Counted from the first letter of the stretch, positions 50,526 to 61,600 are shown. The stretch is 64,000 bases of DNA from Sclerodactyla briareus (GCA_026419785.1 JAODTK010004243.1:186001-250000), one strand, 5' to 3'. Program-made: numbers and translations. The notes: generated by a model from the sequence alone, not told the origin.

Positions 50526-50544
50526 GGGGGGGGGGGGGGGGGGG
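50486..50544 (+). repeat. Poly(G) tract
   Basis: About 58 bases of G broken by a single T near 50525, within a run of non-coding sequence. It could form G-quadruplexes if real, but runs of this length are also a frequent long-read or assembly artefact. The glycine-rich 89-codon open frame over it is spurious. Confidence 0.9.
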
Positions 50545-50554
50545 TGTAGACCAC

Positions 50555-51300
50555 ATCCCAAGTTTCGTGAAAATCCGACTAACCTTTGTAACTCCTAATC
50601 AGCATATTTTGGCTGAAAATCTCATCAGTTCATCTACCTGTCACCACGTCCTACATGCCAATTACATCACTTGGTAGCACTCACGGTTCTTGCGTAATCT
50701 TGCTAACGAGCATAAAACAATGAATACATAAAAAAGCTAATTACCCAACAAAACCCAGTATTAATGAATTTGTTGCCCAAAATCTAATCCGATCGGTGTA
50801 CACCCAACCCCGGTGCTACACACAAATTTCGTCATAATCGACTCACGGTTTGAGAAATGCCTGCGTAACAGAAAGTGTGACATACACGACACACATACCC
50901 ACTCACATACTCCAAAGTGACCACTGAAAGTCTCTTCCTAATTTCATTCACAGTCAACGAAAAAGGGTTCTCGGGCCCAAGTGGGACTCTTGGACCAGAA
51001 ATACTGAAGCCACCCTGTTAGACCATCAATATGACCAATGTCCACACTATGCACCAAATTGTAGAGATAAAGAATACTTTGCGGAAAAATTTCCATATAA
51101 TGGCCGAAGCCCTAGTCCCAAAGTGGGCCAGGGCCCAATCATTCCCGAACCTACCCGCCCAATGGCCCTCTGCCAAGGACCCTTACATTAACTTTGAAGA
51201 AAATCAATTGAAGCTTGTGGGGGAGATGCATTCCAAGTGCCATTGTGTGAAATTTCCTAAAATGGGCCCTCGGGCCCAGTGGGACCTTGGATAAAAAATT
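50555..51300 (+). repeat. Dispersed repeat with internal duplication (GGGCCC...TGGGAC)
   Basis: A block TCTCGGGCCCAAGTGGGAC-TTGGA near 50970 recurs as CCTCGGGCCCAGTGGGACCTTGGA near 51267. The following ATCAATATGAC block (51027 and 51331) is also shared, giving a spacing of about 300. The words CCAAGTTTCGTGAAAATCCGACT (50560) and TCGACTCACGGTTTGAGAAATG (50838) are also typical of this repeat. No protein is encoded. Confidence 0.55.
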
Positions 51301-51416
51301 CCTTAACACTCGGAGGAACGACTTCTTGACATCAATATGACGAACCTCAGCCTTGGCATCAAAATTTGTAGAGGTAGCGTTTTGCAGTTTTCCACCTTTT
51401 TTTGTTTTTGTTAAAT

Positions 51417-51433
51417 TTTTTTTTTTTTTCTTT

Positions 51434-51470
<37 letters not shown>
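51417..51470 (+). repeat. Poly(T) tract
   Basis: Nearly 50 T residues interrupted by C and G, which reads as poly(A) on the minus strand. It could be the tail of a minus-strand retroposed sequence lying at 51471 and above, but no such body is recognised. Confidence 0.85.
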
Positions 51471-51471
<1 letters not shown>

Positions 51472-51612
51472 GTTCATTGGGCCCCTTTAATACCATTTGA
51501 CTTGACCTTCAGGTGGTTCAACGTATGACCCATCAGTCAATAAAATTGGTGACCAAGTCTGTTCGAGATTCATCAAAGCATGAACATTTTTTGTGGCCCA
51601 AAACCAAGTTTA

Positions 51613-51725
51613 CAGACAGACAGACAGACAAATAATAGACAGATAGACAGACGACAGACAGACATACAGACAGAAGATAGAAGTAGTAGATATAGAGATA
51701 GATAGATATATAGATAAGATAGCTA
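51613..51725 (+). repeat. GACA/GATA compound microsatellite
   Basis: Imperfect CAGA-CAGA-CAGA and ATAGATAGATAG runs, continuing into AGATAGATAGATATATAGATAAG. This is the complement class of the larger TCTA/TCTG repeat at 36083-36545. Confidence 0.9.
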
Positions 51726-52005
51726 GATCTGGGACATAGGGCTGAATCCCTGGGTGATATTTATTTGCATATGCTTACCCCAAATCCAGTTAAACCCAGT
51801 CAAACTTTACACAGGATTAACTAGTCCTTGGTAAAGCATAACTCCCTCCTGGTTGGCCGTCATTTAAAAGCCAAATGAAACCTTTTGTCATGAAACGGAG
51901 CGGCCACCGTTGATTTCGACTGGTTTCAAAGGGTTCCCGGTTGAATTTCTTCGGGGTGACTGACATTTGTTGAACTGCGAAAACTTACAAACCGGCATAG
52001 CATGG
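51726..52005. other. Downstream spacer (possible intron) of the integrase-like gene
   Basis: On the minus strand this follows a consensus donor at 52011-52006. No coding match is recognised in it. The AAACCCAGTCAAAC words near 51790 appear to be repeat-derived. Confidence 0.4.
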
Positions 52006-52011
52006 CCTTAC

Positions 52012-52915
52012 CTGTAATGAATTCAGGAACAGAACTGAATTAAAGCTTTGTCCGAAGTCACTTCCGTCAAACAGAGCATCTTCATCTCGCATGCTGCTGA
52101 AAAGACTTTCAAATGCAGTGCACTCTTTCCTCAAGATACTCCACCAAAATTCAATCCTTTGGTTTGCAGTGCTTCGTCCGTAACATAAGGCTTTCTGGCG
52201 CATCAGCCTGCCGTTCTGCCGTAGAAACGTTGCATATCTCTCACAACACTGTTTTCCGTTCCGAAGTCCCCTCGCACAATTCCTTGGACCCCCCCATATG
52301 TTCAACTGCATTCATGTAGTATCCGGCAATGAGCCCTGCGGGTCCTACTGATGTATATGCCTCGATACCAACTGACATACCTAGAAAAGGCCGTCATGCC
52401 TCCCTGATACAAATACCGGTATGGTTTCAGCTTATCATAGCACGCAATATGCCATATGAAATTAGGGCCTATACCGTTGTACTGCGTCCGCCTCAGTCTC
52501 CTCCTCCCCCTTAACTCGACACCATCGGATCCAGGATAGAAAGGAGAAGCCGACAGTTTTCGCGAATCAATGGAAACCCATTGTTCCTTAGTTTTCTGAT
52601 GAAACCATCGATAACCTGGAGCTGACCTGACGCTTCCAACTCACCATACATGAAACGGCCACTTGACGAATCACTGTGGTTCTTATACGTCTAGAGAAAA
52701 AGACCATCATGTTCACGCTCTTGAGATGTCGTCTACTGATTTGAATTCCATCCGCTTCGAAGAGCACCGTAAGCATATCTCTCATTTGAAATTCCCATAC
52801 GATAGTACTGTCGAATTTTCCCCATACGATTCGCTGCCATGACGCCCAATATACATGTCATGTCAAAGTTACCGATTGGCTCCTTTTTTTCATTGGTAGT
52901 TTGAGAGAAATTCAT
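52012..52915 (-). pseudogene. Integrase-core-domain transposon protein, degraded
   Basis: A member of the 'integrase core domain-containing' proteins found in fish and marine invertebrates, which have a DDE-type nuclease core with a transposon origin. On the minus strand, an N-terminal helix-turn-helix-like part reads MGKIRQYYRMGISNE (from 52825), then DMLTVLFEADGIQISRRHLKSV. In another frame come ASGQLQVIDGFIRKLRNNG and RRRLRRTQYNGIGPNF. The core follows: WHIACYDKLKPY, then GDFGTEN (52251-52271), then YGRSTANQRIE with WWSILRKEC (the catalytic Glu context). The first acidic residue expected in the WHxD-x-YDK motif is Ala here. Several frame changes break the reading. The coding match ends in CAG followed by GTAAGG (plus 52014-52006), a consensus splice donor. 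With the lost Asp it is probably inactive, though some shifts could be base errors. Confidence 0.75.
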
Positions 52916-53039
52916 ATAAACGTAGTTGGGAACCTAATTCCATCAGCAGATATTTCATCAGTCAGCTTGGACTTTGCTGTGATCAATACAGAACACAGTA
53001 TAAACCATTAACTATCTATTGAAACGCAAAATGGCAAGA

Positions 53040-53660
53040 CGTAATTTGTCGTACAGATTAATAGTCTGTCGTAACAGATTTAAAAATTTGTTCCGTAACG
53101 ATGAATAATCTGTTGAAACAGAATAATAATCTGTCGATAGATTAATAATCTGTCGCAACAGATTATAATCTGTTTAAACGAATTAAATAATCTGTCTGAA
53201 CAATTACCAACCGTCGTAACAGAATAATAAATGTCGTAATAGATTATAATCTGTCGCAACAAGATTAATAATCTGTCTGAACAGATTAACACCTGTCGTA
53301 ACGATAAATACTCTGTCTAACAGATTAATAATCTTCGCAACAGCTTAATATCGTTTTAAACAGATTAATAATCTGTTATAACAGATTATTAATCTGTGTA
53401 CGACAGATTACATAAACTGTCGTAACCGATTATTAATCTGTCCGTAACAGATAATAATCTGTCGTAACAGATTAATAATCTGTTATACACGATTATAATC
53501 TGTCGGTAACAGATTATTAATCTGTCGTACAGATTAATAATTTTCGTAACAGATTATAATCTTTCATAACAGATTAATATCTGTTATAACAGTTAATAAT
53601 CTGTTCTACAGATTAATATCCTTTGAATAACAGATTAATCATCTGTTATTATAACATATT
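53040..53660. repeat. Palindromic 21-bp minisatellite, about 29 copies
   Basis: The unit is close to CAGATTAATAATCTGTCGTAA. Each unit contains the near-perfect dyad ACAGATTAATAATCTGT, so single strands can fold on themselves or on any neighbour. Variants replace the CGTAA linker by TATAA, CGCAA or TAAAC. The period is a multiple of three, so seven-residue peptide repeats appear in open frames on both strands. These are spurious. Confidence 0.93.
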
Positions 53661-54369
53661 ATTTGACAAAATTTCTTTTTCGCTCATTAAATTGTTCGAA
53701 CCTTTTTTTTTTTTTCATTGTGTCGAAACTTTTTTAATCGATGCACTAATGGGGGGCTTTCGTATGGAACTCGCTATACTGTCATCCGAACATGAAAAGT
53801 GTTTGGCCCGATGCTGCAGACCTACTGTAGTCGGTAGGCAGCAGTTGTGCTGTGGTTATGATGGTCCAGCGACGTGCCCAGAAATCGATCGCAGTTTAGG
53901 TTTAGAAGTGGAAAGTGGCCAACACGAATGATAATTGAAATAGTTCGTGTTTGTCGGGCTTGAATCCTTGATCGGGTAGGATCTATCATCGGAAATTCGG
54001 AATAATATAGTAAGCGGACTAGAATAGCAAAGGCGTCACTCATGAATCAACCAAAGCTTAATAAATTTGGAACATTTGTTGTGGCTCACGATTTTTAACA
54101 GTTTTTGTACTCTAAATGTGAGAGTCCCCAAATGTGGGGGGCCCGGGGCTAGTGCTCCTGTTTTTTGCGGATTAATAGCATACGAGTCCAGGATGGTTAT
54201 GCCGTGATTGACGCAGAATCGGCTGTAAGAGATTATCAATGGGTAGTCACAAGTGACCAAGATGCCTTCTTAAAACACTACGTGCCTTGGATTCCGTCTG
54301 AATTTCGGAGGGGCTCGAGACCGAGAGTGTTGACCACCTGTGTGGCGCGCCAGGCGTTCTATAGTGGTT
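53661..54369. other. Unrecognised, no gene seen
   Basis: Between the minisatellite and the LINE fragment. A T-run lies at about 53704-53716. The 102-codon plus frame at 53623-53931 partly overlaps the minisatellite and has no known domain. The 3' part of the LINE may extend into 54100-54369, but I could not recognise it. Confidence 0.45.
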
Positions 54370-54797
54370 ATCAACATTGATGGATAGAACGCGCTGCTCT
54401 CTTCTGGATTTTTTTCAAGATGTCCAACATTTGTTTTGGGTGTAGGGGTCCCAGGCAGCCCCGAAGCATACTCGAATAGGGCTGTATGGGGTCTGACAAG
54501 TTTTCGTAAGTCCAAGCTTTGGTTGATTGGCACAATAATTTCATTTCTTCCATAAAACCATAGATCTGTTAATTTACTACGATGGAGTGTCGAGCGAGTA
54601 TTCCACTTCAGATTGTCCTGAAATGGAATTCCCAATATGATGGTGTTTCACAACAGAAAGCGGTTTACCTCCAGTTGTATAAGGATAAAGATTAGGGACG
54701 AGAATGTGACTTCTCAGAATGAAGCACTTATCAGTATTGAATTTCATCTGCCACTTGTTTGACCAGTCATGGAGGGCATTAAGATTGTTCTCGAATT
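54370..54797 (-). mobile_element. Non-LTR retrotransposon (LINE) fragment, C-terminal reverse transcriptase
   Basis: On the minus strand the translation gives NALHDWSNKWQMKFNTDKC, then GGKPLSVVKHHH, GIPFQDNLKWNT, KLVRPHTALFEYAS and a shifted DPYT-K-NV..LEKIQKRAARSI. This is the typical thumb/C-terminal order of reverse transcriptases in CR1/Jockey-type LINEs (W-x-x-x-F-x-x-x-K-C; L-G-I-x-F; L-V-R-P-x-L-E-Y-A; L-E-x-I-Q-x-R-A-A-R). Homology begins abruptly at about 54797, as expected for a 5'-truncated insertion. At least two or three frameshifts are present. The 3' UTR and tail are not identified. It is not functional. Confidence 0.78.
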
Positions 54798-55314
54798 AAG
54801 AATATCCAGTTGAAATTTCTGACAGATCGCCCATATTGTTTTTTACGACTGAGGTCCGAGGCCCATCAAACTCGAAATTTTCCAACTCGATCAAAAGGAA
54901 TATTTCTTTCTTATTCATGTAAAAACGGTGAAATACAATTGCACAAGATGTAATTTTTTTATTTATCAATGCCAGATATGTGGCAAAATAATTTTTGGCG
55001 CGCTTCGCCGCATACGAAGCTTCTCCTTCAATTGACACACATGTTTACAACGACTGTTGCAGTGATTGGCTGACGGTATTGTATTACACAATTATGTTAA
55101 TTGTTATGATTAGAGATTAGGGTAGGGATTAGATTGCCCGTACAACCAACACGGAAAGAACTTGTAAACATCTGCGAATTGCCCTCAGCATTAGTTTTTA
55201 CAATTAGCTAGTGGTCCATTTGTATCTGTCATGTGATTAAGTAAACATACAAAATTGCGTCCTGGATAGTCAGCTGAAGGCGTGGACATACTTGATCCTG
55301 TTTTTCCATAGGTT
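54798..55314. other. Unrecognised, no gene seen
   Basis: AT-rich sequence on the upstream side of the truncated LINE. A short TTGGCGCGCTTCGCCGCAT piece near 54991-55009 echoes the GCGCTTCGCGCGCACTGG block in repeat family R2. Confidence 0.45.
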
Positions 55315-55665
55315 TCCGGGGTAACCCCCCCCCCCCCCAAAAAAAGTGCTCGCTTAGCGTGCACTGGTAAACACTTGTAAGGAGCACAAACTGTTGACCA
55401 TTAGAGTCGGGGCAGCGATTAGAGCCCTATGTCTGACAAAATGTTCAAATTTTCACCGATTACAAAATTTTTGACCACAAAAGGCCCAGTGTTGACGCGT
55501 GGTGTGCACCAAAACGAATACTGGGGGCTCGTAACCAAGGAAAAATTCCTGGCCTCCGCGCCAACCAATGGTGGCGCTCCTGCAGATTTGTGCCCACTAA
55601 AAATAATCTCTGCCACTCTTGTGCCCCAGTATGACAATTCTGCGCGCCACTGACTGACTGGCCAA
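55315..55665 (+). repeat. Dispersed repeat family R2, 3' segment (copy 3)
   Basis: Shares CGCTTAGCGTGCACTGGTAA, TCACCGATTACAAAATTTTTGACCACAAAA and CTCCGCGCCAACCAATGGTGGCGCTCC with 43605-43985, preceded by a C-run and A-run. It is 5'-truncated relative to the other two copies. Confidence 0.72.
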
Positions 55666-57812
55666 AATTTATGATGGAATGGCCCGAAACGCCCAAATGG
55701 TGGCGGCACGGTGACCCATTCGAAAATTCGGGCAAATTTTGTCGCCCTCTCTAAATTGGAATGGTCCCGTATGCCTTATGTTTGCGGTCCTGTCCGTAAG
55801 AATTACACCAACCCCAGCAAAAGAGCCTACCCACTGCCCATGGAGCTCAGTAAAATTGCAGAAAAAATCACAAGATCCCTGAGTATAGCAAGTCTCATCT
55901 AAGGACGTGAAAAGCCAAAATTAGTATGGAAGGCCAAAGTTGATTTTAGATTGTCCATAATGCATCTGATTGCCTTAAGGCCACCTGAATATTGTATGCA
56001 AAAATTCCTCTAGAGTGGGAGGAGGGGGGGGGCATCGCGTTCTCTGAAAGTGAAATCTAATTTACTGAATCTGATTGATGCCCTCGATCGTTTGGCAGAG
56101 AAGAACAAATCGTCATCTATGACATGGGAAAATACGAAATTATTTTTTAGAATGAAGTGAGAGTTTTGGAGTGTTATATTGCACCAGATTGCATCTACGG
56201 TCACCGTGAAATGCAAAATTTGTTTTCCCCCTCCCCCAGATCCCTTATCAACTTTCAGCACTCCGCTCCAAATTATCGTTCTTTACGGCCACTGACTGTT
56301 ACTTAAATTCGGCACGCTGTCATGCAGTGGGTCAGTTGTGGGCTTGTGCGACAAGCCTGCCCAATACCACCCCTTCCCAAATACCGAGAGTGCTACTAGG
56401 GCCAGTCTGAATGCACTATATGCACTTGGTATAAGAGTCCACAGTCAACCCGCAACAGTTCTCAGATGGGATGGGCCTCAATCGACTCACTTCACTGGTG
56501 TCCATATCTGTGAACTCTCGTCTCGATTGATCCATTTTCACAAAGTTTACAACACCTCTTAAAATAAAAACAGATAGCCCCCAAATGACAAAAAAGAGAA
56601 CGCCAAAAATGCACCTTCCAGAAAAGGGGGTGGGGTGAAGAAAATAATCGAGCAGTTGAATTTTTTAGTTTTTATTCTCCACCCCCCCCTATCATATGAC
56701 CTAGCTACTCCTGCCTGGGATACTTGCCGAGAGGCCCGACCTATTCAAAGCCTGGGGATCGAGGGTAGATACTGGATACTGTACTGTACGAATCATTCAC
56801 AGTCCTCTTTGACGAACCTCAATGTTTGTGGTTTGGGTAATCTTATGCAGACGGCAACATCATCAGTGGCGTAGCTAACGGGGGGCCGGGGGCCGAGGCC
56901 CCCACTGAATATCACAATCGCCCCCCCCATTGGCCCACCCAATGGAGATTGGGAAAACTCTTTTTGACCAGGTTACCTCTGTTTCAAACCCCAACAATTG
57001 ACCAAAATTGTCATGAATTGACTTAATTTGAACCAATGGTCATTAAAATTAGCAAAAATTTCTCGCACTTCAAGCGGGGCTCACTTTTTTCTCCAGTCCA
57101 AGCGACACCCACGCAGTGTATATTAATACTTCAGTTCAACAATGCTTGTTCATACAAACCTTGATCACTGACCATGGTTCAACTCAATCGAAATGCCAAA
57201 AGGCTTGATATTTTGACTGCAAAAACACATTCTCAGCACTTCTCCCCAACAATGGGATCAGTACTCTTAATAGAAAGACGACATGCACAGTAGTGGGGTC
57301 CAATTCTCTTGTTCACAAGCGGAATTGACATGGGTATCCACTGTTCACAATTTTTCTTTTTTTCACAAACAATGACCAGATCTACATTGAAAACATTAAA
57401 AAATTAGGGTTCTTGTACTCCCGAAAGAAAGCTACACACTAAATTTCTTCAGATGGACACTTGGCTTATCGTGTTCCCAGTACTTTGGTCTCTTTTGACC
57501 TTAGAGACAGGTTAGATACCACTACCACTCTGGAGTATGTCCTCATCATGGGGACAAGTATAAATAGCTGCTTTATCAATCCAGAGAGGTCACAGGGGTG
57601 GCTTCCGGTGAATATCGGTCGACTTGATCATACCTTTACTTTTCACTTGTTTGGGGGGGGGAGATTATTCATTTCGGGATTCTTCGCAATACGACGGCCG
57701 GGTAGAGCTGTGCTGATGTCAATTCCACAGACGTTTTTATGCTTGATGCAAGGATTATATGAATCTCTTGATAATGTTCTATATCTTTCAACCGAATCCA
57801 AGATAATGTTCC
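55666..57812. other. No gene seen; small repeat pieces
   Basis: Two pieces share an AGATTGCATCT/GCATCTGATTGC-type motif followed by G- or C-rich runs (55955-56035 and 56183-56240). A CAGTGGCGTAGCTAACGGGG piece with G/C runs is at 56871-56930. The 118-codon frame at 57461-57817 is unrecognised. Confidence 0.5.
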
Positions 57813-58345
57813 AATAGCCTCAGATTGCACTGGAGAGCCTCTAGAATCCTCCAAGCTTTAGGACCTAGGCGGGCTCTGGCCCCACTCCGAGAGGACTTCG
57901 CGCTCATGAGGTGCGCTGTGGCACATAGAGGATGGCCTTTCTGTACGCGATTCTCGATTTGCGCCCTAAGGCTGACCCGGACTAATGCCGACAGGACTTT
58001 GCGCTCTCGCTCATGATGTGTGCTACGCCTACATTGGGTCTTGTTCTGTGGTGTTGGTCACACAGCGTGTCCTCGCTACATCATAATGGTAAGTGACGTG
58101 ACCTAGGTCCATTAATATTCCCAACGTCTGTTTATTGCACTTGTCTTGGTATTTTCTAAGAACTTTGACAACCGAAATCACATGAAATGTTCGCCAAATG
58201 GCTCAGGTTGCATTAGAGAGTATCTGGAATCCGACAGCTCCCATGGCCCTGATACGGGCCCTGGACCCACGCCGAGAGGACTTATGAAGGACTTATGAAG
58301 TGGCTGCGCGCACATATAGAGTTGGTCTGTCTGTATCGATTCTCG
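57813..58345 (+). repeat. Two-copy tandem repeat of about 385 bp (partial second unit)
   Basis: The order CTCAGATTGCACTGGAGAG, GGGCTCTGGCCCC..CCGAGAGGACTT, CATAGAGGATGGCC and GATTCTCGATT (57820-57960) recurs at 58201-58345 as CTCAGGTTGCATTAGAGAG, GGGCCCTGGACCC..CCGAGAGGACTT, ATATAGAGTTGGTC and GATTCTCGATT. It is moderately diverged and non-coding. Confidence 0.78.
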
Positions 58346-58729
58346 ATTCACAGCATGAATATCGTAAATTTGTATCCACTCCTTTTCAAAGTAATTTTGG
58401 CTATAAGGTTCACAATCACACACTCAAGCACACTCCAATCTAGCCTTCATCTGGGCCTTGATGCTGCCACTCGTTTGTGTGCAACTGGGTCCAATTCCAT
58501 ACGCGCGTGGAACTCTTTGCCATCAACGTACAAAAATTAGTATTATCAGTCACTACTTGCAAATTGTCCCCTTAGTACTACCGTTACGTGGGTCAACCCA
58601 GGAGCTAGTCTTAATGTACCACACCAGAATCCAAAATACACAATCATTTTTCGTTTGTATTTCCTCACAAAGACACGAGAAATGTCCGTTCGGTCATCTG
58701 GGAGGTCTCTCAACCAAAAATCTTCCGCT
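58346..58729. other. Unrecognised, no gene seen
   Basis: The 130-codon plus frame at 58458-58850 runs into the adjoining repeat piece. It has no recognisable domain and is probably chance. Confidence 0.45.
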
Positions 58730-58875
58730 ACCATCCGCGCCAACCCAGGGTGGTGCTCCGCTTAGATTTTACACATTACTCTCAGTGGGCCTTGGCCCCC
58801 CCCCCCTCCCCCCCACTCACAAAACCCGGCACCCACATGGCCCCTACTAAAATATCTCTGGCTACGCCACTGGCA
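58730..58875 (+). repeat. GCGCCAACCC-core repeat piece with C runs
   Basis: Contains CATCCGCGCCAACCCAGGG, TGGTGCTCCGCTTAGATTTT, C-rich runs at 58795-58815, and CTCTGGCTACGCCACTGGC. This is the 3' end of dispersed family R2 or a close relative. Confidence 0.65.
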
Positions 58876-58962
58876 CATGCCGATCTCCTACTCTTCGTTT
58901 ATACTCTAACCTCTCGCTAGAAGGCAACATGTTTCCAAGTTAGTTGTACTGATGACTCAATA

Positions 58963-59033
58963 GAGATACGAACCCCGGTCATACCGTCTCCCATGTGGTG
59001 AGCCGACGCTTCACCGGTTGAGGTAACCGCTCA
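58963..59033 (-). repeat. tRNA-like sequence, probable SINE head
   Basis: On the minus strand it starts TTGAGCGGTTACCTCAACCGG. It has an A-box-like TTACCTCAACCGG and a B-box-like GGTTCGTATCT (plus 58964-58974) at tRNA spacing. The acceptor stem is not convincing, so it is more likely a tRNA pseudogene or SINE head than a working tRNA. Confidence 0.45.
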
Positions 59034-60169
59034 ATAAACTTGTTTTTGTGGGACGAACCACTGCTCCTCATCAGTCCCCCCGCTGTTAGTTGGGCTGGGA
59101 GTTGGGAAAGTAATAACTGATGGCCATAGCGCTACTGCCTGAACGCTTTGGTTTTGCGCTATACCGAATTTTCATATGTCACGAAGGCTGCAAGAGGAGC
59201 CGGCCTTCCTGGTATATTGAGAACGCACGATAACATCACAATATATGCTGGTTCATAGTTTTACTCACTACTTTCTTTGTTTCTTCATTGTCGACTGGGT
59301 CACGAAGTTTGGTCTATACACAATAGCTTGCTGCGCTGGCCCCTAGGCCACTTGAGCCAGATGGGTGTAGTCGGATTGGTAAGAGTGGGTATATGGGAAA
59401 AGGGGGGAGATATAAAGGTTTGCTGTTTTCAGGGACCGCAGAGGCATTATAAAAGTGAGGGGGCTATTACTGAGGGGGGCCCTCCTATAAGCGAGCGCCA
59501 CGGCTGTTTTGCGCGTACGCCGTTGATTTTTTTTTCGCTGACAGACCTCCTCAGATTGCAGGAAAAACCTTTTCCGTTTGTCTTGAGCGGTAACACACTC
59601 CTAAAATTAGAGTTTACGTTCGCAAAATATTTAATTTTAAAGAATAAGTCACTGAAAACGAATTGCTTTCTTGTTCCCCAGGGTAACTCAGAAGCATTGT
59701 CCTGAATCTATTGAACCAGTATTTCGAAGTGGGGAATGAGCTTTGCTCACAGACTTTAGAGTTGTGGCCCTTTAAAAATAAGAATACATACATAATATTG
59801 AGAATCTCGACAAAAAGTAATGGAAAAGAAAGGCGGCGAGGCGACAGAACGGTCGGACATACGTGCCAAGAAGAGGTGCCAGAGGTTCCTGCTACAACCA
59901 TTGTATAACATTGGTACCATATTTTTCACCAGGCATATCTGACATGTAGGCAAGTTGCTGCCGTGGACTGAACATGCCCTTGGACGGCGCTTTAAATGGT
60001 CATCCAGTCTTATGAACACCCCAAACTGTTCGTCTCTTATTTTCATACCATTTCTAGAAAACGCGAGGTTCCGCAGGTTTCTACCCATTGAGGGGGGGGG
60101 GGGGGTTGAAGGGGGTGTGACACCCCCCCATTCACCAGGCAGTCGCAAAAAAATGATGCCCCATTAGGC
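59034..60169. other. Unrecognised, no gene seen
   Basis: Includes G-runs near 59402, 59474 and 60092-60104. Frames at 59277-59705 and 59756-60148 lack known domains. Confidence 0.5.
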
Positions 60170-60785
60170 AAATTGAGAAAATTGGCAAAAAACGGAAAAT
60201 AGGTTATTACAAAAGAGAGGTAGGCCTACAAAACAGTTTGGAAGGAAAAAGCAAACCTTTTATGTTCAACTTTACCAATCCCAAATATTTTGGCTCAAAA
60301 TGGCTGGGCCATCTCCAGCAGTCTATGGTCGTATAGAACCAAACTTTTGTGCCCATCGGCAAATTGAAGAACAAATGAAACTTAGAAAGGAAACCAACTT
60401 TTTTGGGCCCCAGTCGGCAAATTGGAGAACAATATGAAACGGGGGTTAATTGACCCCGGAGCGGTAAATGTTGAAGAGAGAGGGAAGTTTTGAAAGAAAG
60501 GAAACATATTTACTTGTACATTCACCTTACAAAGTCGGGCTGGCAATTCCATAGTGGTTGAGAACCATAACTAAGAAGACAAAATTTCCCCAGTCGGCGA
60601 AATGAAACGTAAAAGGGCTAAAAGAAAAAGGAAGGGTTTTGAAAAGCGAAAGTGAAAACTTTTACATTCAACTCTTCGAATATCTCTGGCTGAAAATGGT
60701 CTGGGAGCCCTTCCGGCAATCTGTGGCAGTATATATAGAAAGAAAATTGTTGTGCCCCAGTCGGCAGATGAAGAAACTCCCTGAA
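60170..60785 (+). repeat. Degenerate tandem repeat of about 170 bp (CCCAGTCGGCAAAT)
   Basis: The words CCCA(G)TCGGCAAATTG recur near 60355, 60411, 60592 and 60758, each with AGAAC or GAA-rich sequence and TTTT-A-TTCAACT blocks. The unit length is irregular. No coding signal is seen. Confidence 0.55.
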
Positions 60786-61600
60786 TTTCCGCTCAATAGA
60801 CTTTCAGTTTGGCGGCATGCTAACCTTCTTGATTGAAAGTCAGTTAATTGAGGCAAAACATTCAGTCACTGAATCTCGGTGGGCAAACTCTGCCGTCTAG
60901 TCCGTCTAAGTATTCTTCAACTGCTTTGGTCTAACCGAGTAATAAAATGTTGGGACGAAAATTCAGCCGCGCATTTCAGAAGTGAAAATTTAAGGCCCGG
61001 TAAGAGATAGGTTAAAATGTTTTGCAATCTATGGCGGTATAGAATTTTCCGTTCGTGCCACTGGCAGCTAAAAACATTGGGAAGGGCTGTTTCCTGTCAT
61101 CTGGGGTCTTACGAAACCAAAAATTTTTCTTAGCGCTCCGCGTCACACCAAGGGGCGCTCCGCTTGAAGAAACTCTCTTGAAAATGATGGAATGAAATTT
61201 CCGTTCAATAGAATGGATCTCAGTTGAGGCCGGATAACACTTTCTTATGAAAGTCAGTCAATTGATGCAAACATTCAGCTCACTTAATCTCTGTGGAAAA
61301 TCATCTGACTCTATTCCGTCTAGAGTATTCTTCAACTGAAGTTTGGTCTAACCGACTGATAAATGTTGACTGAAAATTCAGCCGTCCATTTTGAGTGAAA
61401 ATTGAAAGGCCCGGTAAAAGAGGTTAAAAAGGTTTGGCATCTATGGCGGTCTAGAAATTTCACTGCAGTGCCATGCAGCTTAAAACCTTGGAAGGGCCGT
61501 TTCCTGCCATCTGAGGGCTTACGAAACCCAAAATTTTCGGGAACGACCCGCGCCAACCCAAAGGTGGCCTCCGCTTGGATAGTAATACCACTCCCATCTA
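60786..61600 (+). repeat. Two-copy tandem repeat of about 415 bp
   Basis: Blocks TTTCCGCTCAATAGA, GAAAGTCAGTTAATTGA, TATTCTTCAACTG, GGTCTAACCGA, AAAATTCAGCCG, ATCTATGGCGGT and GGGCTGTTTCCTG-CATCTG recur in order about 410-420 bases later. Each copy ends in a GCGCTCCGC-type core (61125-61165 and 61540-61600), so the units include the end of the R2-type repeat. Confidence 0.82.

Noticed and set aside
50408-50677. Glycine-rich 89-codon open frame
   Set aside because: It exists only because of the poly(G) tract.
51151-51477. Lysine-rich minus-strand open frame
   Set aside because: It is the translation of the poly(T) tract read as poly(A).
53040-53660. CRISPR-like array of short palindromic repeats
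   Set aside because: Units are contiguous with only a five-base linker and no unique spacers. The genome is eukaryotic. This is a minisatellite.
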